The notes below the pieces were generated by a model that did not search any database, was not told the DNA's origin, and saw only the letters and a list, made by a program, of their open reading frames with translations. The translations under genes were made by a program, and so were the position numbers. Shown piece by piece: positions 19,657 to 27,227 of a stretch of DNA of 64,000 nucleotides; position 1 is the first letter of the stretch, and each line of letters opens with the position of its first letter. Source of the DNA: Streptomyces sp. NBC_01317 (GTDB lineage: Bacteria > Actinomycetota > Actinomycetes > Streptomycetales > Streptomycetaceae); NCBI RefSeq assembly GCF_035961655.1, contig NZ_CP108393.1:2711501-2775500 (forward strand), written 5' to 3'.

Positions 19657-20055
19657 ATGGAGCAGAACGAAGTTGTCCTCAGGGCCATCGGCATCCTCAC
19701 CCAGTCCGCGGAATGGATCCGTACGGCGGAGCGGCACCCCGAAAGCACCAACAGCACCGACAGCACCGACACGACCGGCGCCGCCACCCCACGCGGCTCC
19801 GGCGAGGGGCAGATCGGGTCGCTGCTCGCCGAGGTCTTCCCTTCGTTCGCGGTGTCGTCCGAGGCGACCCCCCTGGAGGCGGCCCACGCGGTCACCGAGG
19901 CCGCGCTGCCGGCCATCATGCAGCTGATCGGGGCGTTCACGTACGTCTACTCCGAACTGGCCGAGGTCCACGACGCCGGCCGTACGGACATCACGTCCGA
20001 GGACCTCCTGCGCGACCTCGCCCTGCGCATGTCCCGCCCCCCGCAGGACGACTGA
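19657..20055 (+). CDS. Conserved hypothetical protein, small acidic
   Basis: A 132-aa protein starting MEQNEVVLRAIGILTQSAEW. The N-terminal helix is followed by a Ser/Thr/Asn-rich linker (ESTNSTDSTDTTG, about residues 29-41) and then a helical segment with two stretches of hydrophobic residues (EVFPSFAVSSE, ALPAIMQLIGAFTYVYSELAEVHDAG). No signal peptide or known motif. It is convergent with the TetR gene (20 nt between stops). I do not recognise the family. Confidence 0.75.
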   Translation: MEQNEVVLRAIGILTQSAEWIRTAERHPESTNSTDSTDTTGAATPRGSGEGQIGSLLAEVFPSFAVSSEATPLEAAHAVTEAALPAIMQLIGAFTYVYSELAEVHDAGRTDITSEDLLRDLALRMSRPPQDD

Positions 20056-20074
20056 CGGACAGTCAGAGCGACGG

Positions 20075-20692
20075 TCAGGGCGCCGCCGTCTGCCGTACCA
20101 GCAGATTCCACGCCGACATCGCCGTGTCCACCGCCGACTCCAGCTTCCGCGGCGCCACCCCGTCCCGCGCCTCGACCGACAGCCCGTGGAGCACCGTGGA
20201 GTAGAAGGCGGCGATGCCCTCGACGTTCGCGTCCGGGGGCAACTCGCCCTCGTCCACGGCCTGTTCCAGCCGTTCCTCCAGCGCCGCCACCGCGTTCCGC
20301 CGCCGCCAGGCCAGGTGGTCGCCCACCCCCTTGTTGCGCGTACCGCAATTGGTCGCCGCGAGCACGATCATGCAACCGCTCGGCGTACGAGGGTCAGTGA
20401 AGGCGTCGAGGTTCCCGCGCAGCATCGCCTCGATCGCCCCCCGCACGGTGGGCTCGTCGCTCAGCGCCCGGTGGGTGGCCGATCCGACGGTGCTGTCGTA
20501 CAGGGCCACCGCCTCGTAGAACAACTGCTCCTTCGATCCGAAGGAGTTGTAGAGGCTGGTCGAGTTGATGCCCATCGCGCCGGTCAGATCGGTCATCTTG
20601 GCGCCTTCGTAACCAAGCTCCCAGAACGTCTCCATCGCGCGCCGCAACGCCGCCGCCCGGTCGAACGTCAGCGGCCTGCCACGTTCTGTCAT
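20075..20692 (-). CDS. TetR/AcrR-family transcriptional repressor
   Basis: A 205-aa regulator with an N-terminal TetR DNA-binding domain (residues ~8-55: AMETFWELGYEGAKMTDLTG, then GINSTSLYNSFGSKEQLFYEA) and a helical ligand-binding C-terminus with a Cys pair region (GCMIVLAATNCG). The ATG follows GGAGG. It is transcribed divergently from the SDR gene across a 94-nt gap holding two inverted repeats, the classic layout for a TetR that represses its neighbour and itself. Confidence 0.92.
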   Translation of the reverse strand: MTERGRPLTFDRAAALRRAMETFWELGYEGAKMTDLTGAMGINSTSLYNSFGSKEQLFYEAVALYDSTVGSATHRALSDEPTVRGAIEAMLRGNLDAFTDPRTPSGCMIVLAATNCGTRNKGVGDHLAWRRRNAVAALEERLEQAVDEGELPPDANVEGIAAFYSTVLHGLSVEARDGVAPRKLESAVDTAMSAWNLLVRQTAAP

Positions 20693-20713
20693 ATTTCCGT
20701 CCTCCAAAGGGAG

Positions 20714-20742
20714 TTGACCCTAACCCAGTTCGCCTGTTAGGA
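20714..20742 (+). promoter_or_regulatory. Promoter with embedded TetR-type operator for the SDR gene
   Basis: TTGACC (20714-20719) and TTAGGA (20737-20742) are 17 nt apart, a good vegetative -35/-10 pair pointing at the SDR gene. The inverted repeat CCTAAC (20719-20724) and GTTAGG (20736-20741) fills the spacer, so a bound repressor would cover both boxes. A second dyad, ATTCCA-GAA-TGGAAT, is at 20758-20772, downstream of the predicted start of transcription. Confidence 0.7.
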
Positions 20743-20786
20743 CTTTATGCAGCATCCATTCCAGAATGGAATCAAGGCGGAGCGAA

Positions 20787-21527
20787 ATGTCGCGACTTGC
20801 GGGAAAGACCGCGCTGGTGACCGGTGGCAGTCGGGGGATCGGGGCGGCCACGGCCCTCCGATTGGCGCAGGAGGGAGCCGATGTCGCCCTGACCTATGTG
20901 AACGCCGCCGACAAGGCGCAGGACGTTGTCAAGTCCATAGAAGATCTCGGCCGCCGGGGCCTCGCCCTCCAGGCCGACAGCGCGGACCCGGTGGCGGTCG
21001 CCGACTCCGTCGCCCGTACGGCGGCCGGGTTCGGCGGCCTGGACATCCTGGTCAACAATGCCGGTGTTTTCCCTTACGGACCGTTCCAGGACGTCACCCT
21101 CGAAGAGATCGACCGGACCCTCGCCGTCCATGTGCGGGCCGTCTTCCTCGCCACGCAGGCGGCCGTCGCGCACATGACGGACGGCGGCCGTGTGATCAAC
21201 ATCGGCAGCTGCTGGGCCACCCGCGTCCCCGTACCGGAAGTGACGCTCTACTCGATGAGCAAGTCCGCCCTCATCGGCTTCACCAAGGGACTGGCCCACG
21301 ACCTGGCGCCGCAGCGCATCACGGTCAACATCGTGGACCCGGGCCCGACCGTCACGGACATGAACCCGGACGGGACGGCGGAGGCGGAGGAGGAGCGCCT
21401 GCGGACCGCGGCGAAGGTCCTCGGCGCGGCCTCGGACATCGCCGGCGCGGTGGCCTTCCTCGCGGGCCCCGACGCGGCCTGGATCACCGGCACCTCGCTC
21501 GCCGTCGACGGCGGCTACACCGCCTGA
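20787..21527 (+). CDS. Short-chain dehydrogenase/reductase
   Basis: A 246-aa classical SDR using NAD(P)H. The cofactor loop is TGGSRGIG (residues ~12-19), the structural motif NNAG follows, the catalytic Ser is in INIGSCWATR, and Tyr/Lys are in YSMSKSALIGF. It most resembles 3-oxoacyl-ACP reductase-like enzymes, but the substrate cannot be read from sequence. The ATG at 20787 (MSRLAGKTALVTGG) follows GGCGGAG. It is probably induced when a small molecule releases the divergent TetR. Confidence 0.92.
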   Translation: MSRLAGKTALVTGGSRGIGAATALRLAQEGADVALTYVNAADKAQDVVKSIEDLGRRGLALQADSADPVAVADSVARTAAGFGGLDILVNNAGVFPYGPFQDVTLEEIDRTLAVHVRAVFLATQAAVAHMTDGGRVINIGSCWATRVPVPEVTLYSMSKSALIGFTKGLAHDLAPQRITVNIVDPGPTVTDMNPDGTAEAEEERLRTAAKVLGAASDIAGAVAFLAGPDAAWITGTSLAVDGGYTA

Positions 21528-21560
21528 CGCGCACGGCGCGCAGGGGCGGGCCCAATAAGA

Positions 21561-21611
21561 AAGCCGCTTGGCAGATTCCCCAGCTCTGCGGCTGAGGCTG
21601 CCAAACGGCTT
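21561..21611 (+). terminator. Two-tier hairpin terminator after SDR gene
   Basis: The arms at 21561-21574 and 21598-21611 pair over 14 bp with one mismatch. Inside the loop CAGC and GCTG can pair again. It sits 34 nt after the SDR stop and before the oppositely oriented tRNA, so it could serve both strands. Confidence 0.7.
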
Positions 21612-21642
21612 CTCAAGGCACGTCCCCGCTGATCACAGCGGT

Positions 21643-21717
21643 TGGTGCCCCCGGCAGGATTCGAACCTGCGCACCCGGCTCCGGAGGCCGATGCTCTATC
21701 CCCTGAGCTACGGGGGC
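21643..21717 (-). tRNA. tRNA-Arg (anticodon CCG)
   Basis: The reverse strand folds as a full cloverleaf: acceptor GCCCCCG/CGGGGGC, D-arm GCTC...GAGC, anticodon loop CTCCGGA with CCG at the centre, T-arm with GGTTCGAATCC, and an encoded 3' CCA. CCG reads the Arg codon CGG, which is common in this genome type. Confidence 0.96.
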
Positions 21718-21794
21718 GTTGTCACTTTGTGTGGCGACGAGTGAAACCCTACCAGCTTCGGTGGGGTGGCCGTGAACAGGTATTTCCGGCGGTG

Positions 21795-22463
21795 TCAGGC
21801 GCGGAGGTACGTGAGGACCGCCAGGACCCGGCGGTGGGTGTCGTCCGCCGGGGGGAGGTCCAGTTTCGCGAGGATGTTGCCGATGTGTTTGCCCACCGCC
21901 GCCTCGGAGACGACGAGTTGGCGGGCCACCGCCGCGTTGGACCTGCCCTCCGCGATCAGGGCGAGCACCTCGCGCTCGCGGGGTGTCAGGCGTTCCAGGG
22001 GGTCGCGGCGGCGGCGCAGCAGTTGGCGTACGACCTCCGGGTCCACGACCGTGCCGCCGGCCGCCACCGCCTGGAGCGCCGCCTCGAAGTCCTCGACCTG
22101 GCCGACGCGGTCCTTGAGGAGGTAGCCGACGCCCGTGCCGTCGCCGGAGTCGAGGAGGTCGGCCGCGTAGGTGCGCTGGACGTACTGGCTGAGGACCAGG
22201 ACCGGGAGGGACGGCCGGCTCTCACGGAGTGCCACGGCCGCGTGGAGTCCTTCGTCCTGGAAGTCAGGTGGCATCCGTACGTCCGTGACCACGAGGTCGG
22301 AGGTGTGCCGGGCAACCGCCGCCGTCAGGGCGGCCGCGTCGCCGACCGCCGCCACGACCTGGTGGCCGAAGCGGTCCAGCAGGGCGATCAGGCCTTCCCT
22401 GAGCAGCACGCTGTCCTCCGCCAGGATGATACGGAGAGGCCGGGCGGGAGGGATTCGGGTCAC
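21795..22463 (-). CDS. LuxR-family (NarL-type) response regulator
   Basis: A 222-aa regulator with an N-terminal receiver ([14 protein letters not shown]; phospho-Asp in [11 protein letters not shown]; Lys in GYLLKDRV) and a C-terminal LuxR helix-turn-helix ([25 protein letters not shown] then [13 protein letters not shown]). No sensor kinase is adjacent, so its partner lies elsewhere or is not needed. It starts with GTG. It is 15 nt upstream of the ku stop codon side and may share the ku transcript in part. Confidence 0.92.
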   Translation of the reverse strand: MTRIPPARPLRIILAEDSVLLREGLIALLDRFGHQVVAAVGDAAALTAAVARHTSDLVVTDVRMPPDFQDEGLHAAVALRESRPSLPVLVLSQYVQRTYAADLLDSGDGTGVGYLLKDRVGQVEDFEAALQAVAAGGTVVDPEVVRQLLRRRRDPLERLTPREREVLALIAEGRSNAAVARQLVVSEAAVGKHIGNILAKLDLPPADDTHRRVLAVLTYLRA

Positions 22464-22478
22464 GCGCGCAGTCTTTCA

Positions 22479-23453
22479 TCAGGCCGACGACCGCCTGTTC
22501 CTTGCCTGAGACGTCTTCTTCGCCTCGGTGGTCTTTTTTGTCGCCGAGGTCTTCTTCGCCCCCGTCGTCTTCTTGGCCGCCGCCTTCTTCGTCGTCGACT
22601 TCTTCGCCGGCTGGGTCTTCTTCGCCGCCTGCTTCCGCTGAGGAAGCTGGGTCACCTGCGCCTCCTCGTCGTCGCCCCGCGACTCCTTCGCCGCCCGTAC
22701 GCTGCTCTCCAGCGCCGACATGAGGTCGAGCACCTTGCCGCCGCCCCGCTCGGCGGGCCCCTTCTCCGCCACCGCCCCGCCCGACGCCTTGGCCGCGATC
22801 AGTTCCTCGACCGCCTCCCGGTAGTCGTCGTGCAGGGTCTTCAGGTCCACCGAGCCGAGGGTGTCCATCAGGGCGTCGGCCAGGTCGAGTTCGGCGTCCC
22901 GTACCGACACCGGGGCCTCCGGCGCCACCCCCTCGGGGGCCCGGATCTCGTCCGGCCAGAGCAGGCCGTGCATCGCGATCACGTCGTCGACCACCCGCAG
23001 CATGCCGAGGCGCTCCCGCCCGCGCAGCGCGTACTTCGCGATGGCGACCTTCTCGCTGCGCTTGAGCGCCTCCCGCAGCAGCGTGTACGGCTTCGCGGCC
23101 GGCACCCCGTTCGCCGAGAGGTAGTACGACGCGTCCATCTGGAGCGGGTCGATCGAGGCCGCCGGGACGAACGCCACGATCTCGATCGTCTTCGCCGTCG
23201 GCAGCGGCAGCGACGCCAGGTCCTCGTCCGTGATCGGGATCATGGACCCGTCGGAGTCCTCGTACGCCTTGCCGATCTCCGCCGACGACACCTCCCGCTC
23301 CTCCAGCTCGCAGACCTTCCGGTAGCGGATGCGCCCACCGTCCTCCTTGTGGATCTGGCGGAAGGAGATGGAGTGGTTCTCGGTGGCGTTCACCAGCTTG
23401 ATCGGGATGCTGACCAGCCCGAAGGAGATCGCGCCGTTCCAGATGGACCGCAC
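22479..23453 (-). CDS. ku: Ku homodimer DNA-end-binding protein (NHEJ)
   Basis: Bacterial Ku threads onto DNA double-strand ends and recruits LigD. The 324-aa product has the Ku core (MRSIWNGAISFGLVSIPIKL; KVCELEEREVSSAEIGKAYE; LPTAKTIEIVAFVPAASIDP) and a ~50-residue Lys/Ala/Thr tail of KKT/AKK repeats that resembles histone H1 tails. Such tails occur in actinobacterial Ku and aid DNA binding and threading (family knowledge). It is divergent from the LigD-type polymerase across 68 nt. Confidence 0.96.
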   Translation of the reverse strand: MRSIWNGAISFGLVSIPIKLVNATENHSISFRQIHKEDGGRIRYRKVCELEEREVSSAEIGKAYEDSDGSMIPITDEDLASLPLPTAKTIEIVAFVPAASIDPLQMDASYYLSANGVPAAKPYTLLREALKRSEKVAIAKYALRGRERLGMLRVVDDVIAMHGLLWPDEIRAPEGVAPEAPVSVRDAELDLADALMDTLGSVDLKTLHDDYREAVEELIAAKASGGAVAEKGPAERGGGKVLDLMSALESSVRAAKESRGDDEEAQVTQLPQRKQAAKKTQPAKKSTTKKAAAKKTTGAKKTSATKKTTEAKKTSQARNRRSSA

Positions 23454-23521
23454 GTCGGTCCCTCCCTTTCGGAATGTTCTTGATTCACCGGAATGTGAGG
23501 AACATGTGGGATTCTCATCGT

Positions 23522-24418
23522 ATGACGCCGATCACAGAGGTGGAGGGGCGGCGCCTGAGCCTGAGCAACCTCGACAAGGTGCTGTACGCCGCCACCGGCA
23601 CCACCAAGGGCGAGGTCCTGCACTACTACGCCCGGACGGCGGCCCCCCTGCTGGCCCATCTGGCGCACCGGCCCGTCTCCTTCCTGCGCTATCCGGACGG
23701 TCCCGAGGGCCAGCGCTTCTTCACAAAAAATCCGCCGCCCGGTACGCCCGCCTGGGTGCGGATCGCCGACGTGCCCCGGGCGACCGCGCAGGTCGGCCGT
23801 CAGGTGGTGGTCGGGGACCTGCCCACGCTGATGTGGGCGGCGAATCTGGTCGTGGAGTTCCACACCCCCCAGTGGCAGGTCGAGGCGCCCCGCCGCGCCG
23901 ACCGGCTGGTGTTCGACCTCGACCCCGGGGCGCCCGCGACGGCCGTCGAGTGCTGCGCGGTGGCGCTGTGGCTGCGGGAGCGGCTGGCGGCGGACGGGCT
24001 CACGGCGTACGCGAAGACCTCCGGCTCCAAGGGGCTGCACCTGCTGGTGGCGCTGGAGCCGACGGACTCCGAGGAGGTGTCCGCGTACGCGAAACGCCTC
24101 GCGGTCGAGGCGGAGAGCGCCCGGCCCGGGCTGGCGCTGCACCGCATGAACCGCTCCCTGCGGCCGGGGAAGGTCTTCGTCGACCACAGCCAGAACAACG
24201 CCGCGAAGACGACCGCCGCGCCCTACACCCTCCGGGCGCGGCAGGAGCCGACCGTCTCCACCCCACTGACCTGGGAGGAGGTCGAGGGCTGCACGGAAGC
24301 GGAGCAGCTGGTGTTCCGGCTGGACGATCTGGCGGTACGGCTGGAGCGGTACGGGGACGTCCTCGCCCCGCTCCTGGACACCGGGCGGGCGGGGCGGCTG
24401 CCCCCGGGACCGGGATGA
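23522..24418 (+). CDS. LigD-type primase/polymerase (stand-alone PolDom)
   Basis: DNA/RNA polymerase of the archaeo-eukaryotic primase superfamily that fills gaps at broken ends during NHEJ. The 298-aa protein is only the polymerase domain, with no ligase or phosphoesterase fused. The metal-binding pair is in VFDLDPGAPA, with AKTSGSKGLHLLVAL and VFVDHSQNNAAKTT following; the N-terminus is ITEVEGRRLSLSNLDKVLY. The ATG at 23522 removes 16 residues unlike the family. It shares the divergent promoter region with ku. Confidence 0.93.
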   Translation: MTPITEVEGRRLSLSNLDKVLYAATGTTKGEVLHYYARTAAPLLAHLAHRPVSFLRYPDGPEGQRFFTKNPPPGTPAWVRIADVPRATAQVGRQVVVGDLPTLMWAANLVVEFHTPQWQVEAPRRADRLVFDLDPGAPATAVECCAVALWLRERLAADGLTAYAKTSGSKGLHLLVALEPTDSEEVSAYAKRLAVEAESARPGLALHRMNRSLRPGKVFVDHSQNNAAKTTAAPYTLRARQEPTVSTPLTWEEVEGCTEAEQLVFRLDDLAVRLERYGDVLAPLLDTGRAGRLPPGPG

Positions 24419-24452
24419 CGCGCGCCCGCGTACGCCCGCCGGCCCCGGAACC

Positions 24453-25316
24453 TCAGCGTCCCCGGCCCCCCGACCAGGTCCCCCGGTCCCGCGCCGCCGC
24501 GTACAGGGACTCGATGTCGGCCGGTTTCAGGACGCCCCCCAGGTCCGCCAGGTCCGCCAGCGCCGCCACCTCCGTGTCGTGCACGATCCGTACGCGCGAC
24601 GGCGGCGGACCGGCCACGAGCCGGGACGCCCCCACCACCACGAGCACCGGCCGCACCGCCGTCGCCAGGGCCCCCGAGGCCCGTTCGGCCGCCTCGCGGA
24701 GGTGGCCGAGCAGGGGCACGGGCGCCGAGAAGCCCGTACGGACCATCGGGTCGGCGACGCGGATCCGCCGGTTGCGGGCGGGCAGCGTACGGATCGCCAG
24801 GACACCGGCAGGTCCGATCAGCAGATGGTCGATCCGGACGGCCGGATCCACCCCCGGCAGCGGTACGGAGTGGAGCACCCGGACCCGCGCACCCGCCCCC
24901 GCCGACCGGTCGAGCCCGTCCAGCTGATCCCCCACGATCCGCCGCGCCAGCAGCTCCCCGTGGCGCGGATCCCGCCGCACCGCCGCCCGCCCCGGCGCAG
25001 CCCGCCCCGGCGGAGGCAGCCCGTCCAGCGCGGCGTACAGCTCCTCCCCCGGCCGGTTGGGCGCCAGGTCGTCGTCGGGGTGGAGCGCCAGCCGGTCCAG
25101 CTCGGCGGGGGTCGGAACCGGCGGCGGCCCGACGGTCACCTCACCGCTCAGGTACGGCGCGAGCGCCGCCAGCACCTCCTCGCGCCCCGCCCCCGGCAGG
25201 AGGCTGACGCGTCCGGCGCTCCTGTCGTACCAGGCCACGCCCGTACCGTCCGGCAGCGTCACGTACAGCCGGTCCTGGCTGTGCCGCAGCGCCGGGGCGA
25301 CACGTAATCGGGTCAT
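24453..25316 (-). CDS. NERD-like (nuclease-related) domain protein, degenerate
   Basis: A 287-aa protein with an unassigned N-terminal half and a central segment VLHSVPLPGVDPAVRIDHLL followed by IGPAGVLAIRTLPARNR, which matches the NERD pattern (GxIDHLxxGPxGVxxIDTK). The acidic and basic residues expected after GVLAI (D and K) are replaced by R and L, so nuclease activity is doubtful. NERD proteins are predicted to act on DNA; position beside ku and the LigD polymerase is suggestive only. It is convergent with the polymerase gene (34 nt between stops). Confidence 0.6.
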   Translation of the reverse strand: MTRLRVAPALRHSQDRLYVTLPDGTGVAWYDRSAGRVSLLPGAGREEVLAALAPYLSGEVTVGPPPVPTPAELDRLALHPDDDLAPNRPGEELYAALDGLPPPGRAAPGRAAVRRDPRHGELLARRIVGDQLDGLDRSAGAGARVRVLHSVPLPGVDPAVRIDHLLIGPAGVLAIRTLPARNRRIRVADPMVRTGFSAPVPLLGHLREAAERASGALATAVRPVLVVVGASRLVAGPPPSRVRIVHDTEVAALADLADLGGVLKPADIESLYAAARDRGTWSGGRGR

Positions 25317-25417
25317 TCCTCATCACTCCCCACGTCGGAGGAGGGAAATGCCCCCGAACGCGTCACCTCCGTACGGCACACTCTCCTCAGACACGCGTCT
25401 CCCGGAAGGATTCACCC

Positions 25418-25744
25418 ATGATCATTTTTGGTACCAAGGGCTATCTCTATCAACTGGCCATATTGACGCTGGTCTGCGGCAGTTGCGGCAACCCCTCCGC
25501 GCACACCCTCCGCAAGCGGGTCACCAAGTTCACGCTGTTCTTCGTGCCGCTGTTCCCCTTCTCCACCAAGTACCAGACGCAGTGCACGTTCTGCGGCGCC
25601 GAGCAGCGGTTGCAGAAGGAGCAGGCGGACCAGCTGCTGGCGCAGAGCGCGGCGCCCGGTCCGGGGTACGGGCAGGGCGGGGGCCAGGCGTACGGACAGG
25701 GCGGCGGGCAGGGCCAGGGCCAGCAGAACCCGTACCAGCGCTGA
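25418..25744 (+). CDS. Zinc-ribbon protein with Gly/Gln-rich tail
   Basis: A 108-aa protein with two CxxC knuckles (C20-GSC and C56-TFC) separated by a hydrophobic stretch FTLFFVPLFPFSTKY, then a tail rich in Gly, Gln and Tyr (GYGQGGGQAYGQGGG). The pair of knuckles should bind one Zn. The N-terminal hydrophobic residues (YLYQLAILTLV) may make it membrane-associated. The ATG follows GGAAGGA. Function unknown; similar small proteins are common in Streptomyces. Confidence 0.85.
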   Translation: MIIFGTKGYLYQLAILTLVCGSCGNPSAHTLRKRVTKFTLFFVPLFPFSTKYQTQCTFCGAEQRLQKEQADQLLAQSAAPGPGYGQGGGQAYGQGGGQGQGQQNPYQR

Positions 25745-25838
25745 CCGATACCGCAGCGCCCCCCTGACGTGAGTTCGACATGCCTCGCGCCCCGACATAA
25801 GCGGGCATAAGCCGCACCTCCTTGCTACGTTGCGGAGC

Positions 25839-27227
25839 ATGACCGCAACGAGGGCGGACCCGCCTCCGCCCGAGCCACGCCTCCCCAAGCGCCGGGGTGT
25901 CGAACTCTCCCTCCTCGTCTGCGCCGTCGTCATCTCCGTCTTCGGCTACGTCGCCGTGGGGCTCGGCAGGAGCCACGCCGTACCCCCCGACGCGGCCCGC
26001 TACGGCGCGGGACTCGGCCTGCTCGCGCTCCTCGCGCACCTCGCCGTGCGCCTGCGCGCCCCGTACGCGGACCCGCTCCTGCTCCCCATCGCGGTCCTCC
26101 TCAACGGCCTCGGCCTGGTGCTCATCTACCGGCTCGACCTGGAGACCCCGCGCGACCAGGCCGCGCCCGCCCAGCTGGTCTGGTCCACGCTCGGCGTCGC
26201 GCTGTTCATCGCGGCCGTCCTGTTCCTGCGCGAGGCACGCGTCCTCCAGCGGTACGCGTACGTCTGCGTGGCCGCCGCGCTCGTCCTGCTGATCGTGCCC
26301 ATCTTCTTCCCGGCCGTGAACGGGGCCAAGATCTGGATCAGGATCGGCGGACTCTCCTTCCAGCCCGGGGAGTTCGCCAAGATCCTGCTCGCCGTCTTCT
26401 TCGCCTCGTACCTCGCCGCGAACCGCAACGCCCTCGCCTACACCGGCCGCCGCCTCTGGTGGAAGCTCCAGCTGCCCACCGGCCGGGTGCTGGGGCCGAT
26501 CGTCGCGATCTGGCTCCTCAGCGTCATCGTCCTGGTCCTCGAACGGGACCTGGGCACCTCGCTCCTCTTCTTCGGGCTCTTCGTGATCCTGCTGTACGTG
26601 GCCACGGGGCGGATCGGCTGGATCGCGGTCGGGCTGCTGCTCGCGGCGGTCGGGGCCTTCGTGGTCGGGTCGTACGAACCACATGTCCACGGCCGTGTGC
26701 AGGACTGGCTCTCCCCCTTCGCGTCCATCGACGCGGGCCAGGGCCCCGGCCAGCTCGCGCAGTCCCTGTTCGCGTTCGCCGCCGGCGGGATGTTCGGCAC
26801 GGGCCTCGGTCTCGGCGAGTCCGTCCTGATCGGGTTCGCCGCCAAGTCCGACTTCATCCTGGCCACGGCGGGCGAGGAGCTGGGCCTGGTCGGACTCACC
26901 GCGATCTTCCTGCTGTACGCCCTGCTCGTCGCCCGCGGCTACCGCGCCGGCCTCGCCCTGCCCCATCCCTTCGGACAGCTCCTGGCCGTCGGGCTCTCCT
27001 CCATCCTCGCCCTCCAGGTCTTCGTGATCGCGGGTGGCGTGACGGGGCTGATCCCGCTGACCGGAATGCCGATGCCCTTCCTCGCGCAGGGCGGTTCGTC
27101 CGTCGTCACCAACTGGATCATCGTGGCCCTGCTGATCCGGGTCAGCGACTCGGCCCGCGCCCCGCGCCCCGACCTGGTGGAACCGGACCTCGTCGTCCCG
27201 GTGGCCGAGGGGACGGAGGCACACTGA
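25839..27227 (+). CDS. SEDS-family peptidoglycan glycosyltransferase (RodA/FtsW type)
   Basis: Polymerises lipid II into glycan strands and works with the class B PBP encoded just downstream. The 462-aa protein has about ten membrane helices and family motifs GAKIWIRIGGLSFQPGEFAKI, LERDLGTSLLFFGLF, and the C-terminal GLIPLTGMPMPFLAQGGSS. The ATG at 25839 (MTATRADPPP) follows GCGGAG and is preferred over a TTG three codons earlier. Its stop overlaps the pbp start as ATGA. Unlike the pknB-locus pair of actinobacteria, no FHA, PP2C or kinase gene lies beside it, so this may be an additional sporulation or stress pair (inference). Confidence 0.93.
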   Translation: MTATRADPPPPEPRLPKRRGVELSLLVCAVVISVFGYVAVGLGRSHAVPPDAARYGAGLGLLALLAHLAVRLRAPYADPLLLPIAVLLNGLGLVLIYRLDLETPRDQAAPAQLVWSTLGVALFIAAVLFLREARVLQRYAYVCVAAALVLLIVPIFFPAVNGAKIWIRIGGLSFQPGEFAKILLAVFFASYLAANRNALAYTGRRLWWKLQLPTGRVLGPIVAIWLLSVIVLVLERDLGTSLLFFGLFVILLYVATGRIGWIAVGLLLAAVGAFVVGSYEPHVHGRVQDWLSPFASIDAGQGPGQLAQSLFAFAAGGMFGTGLGLGESVLIGFAAKSDFILATAGEELGLVGLTAIFLLYALLVARGYRAGLALPHPFGQLLAVGLSSILALQVFVIAGGVTGLIPLTGMPMPFLAQGGSSVVTNWIIVALLIRVSDSARAPRPDLVEPDLVVPVAEGTEAH

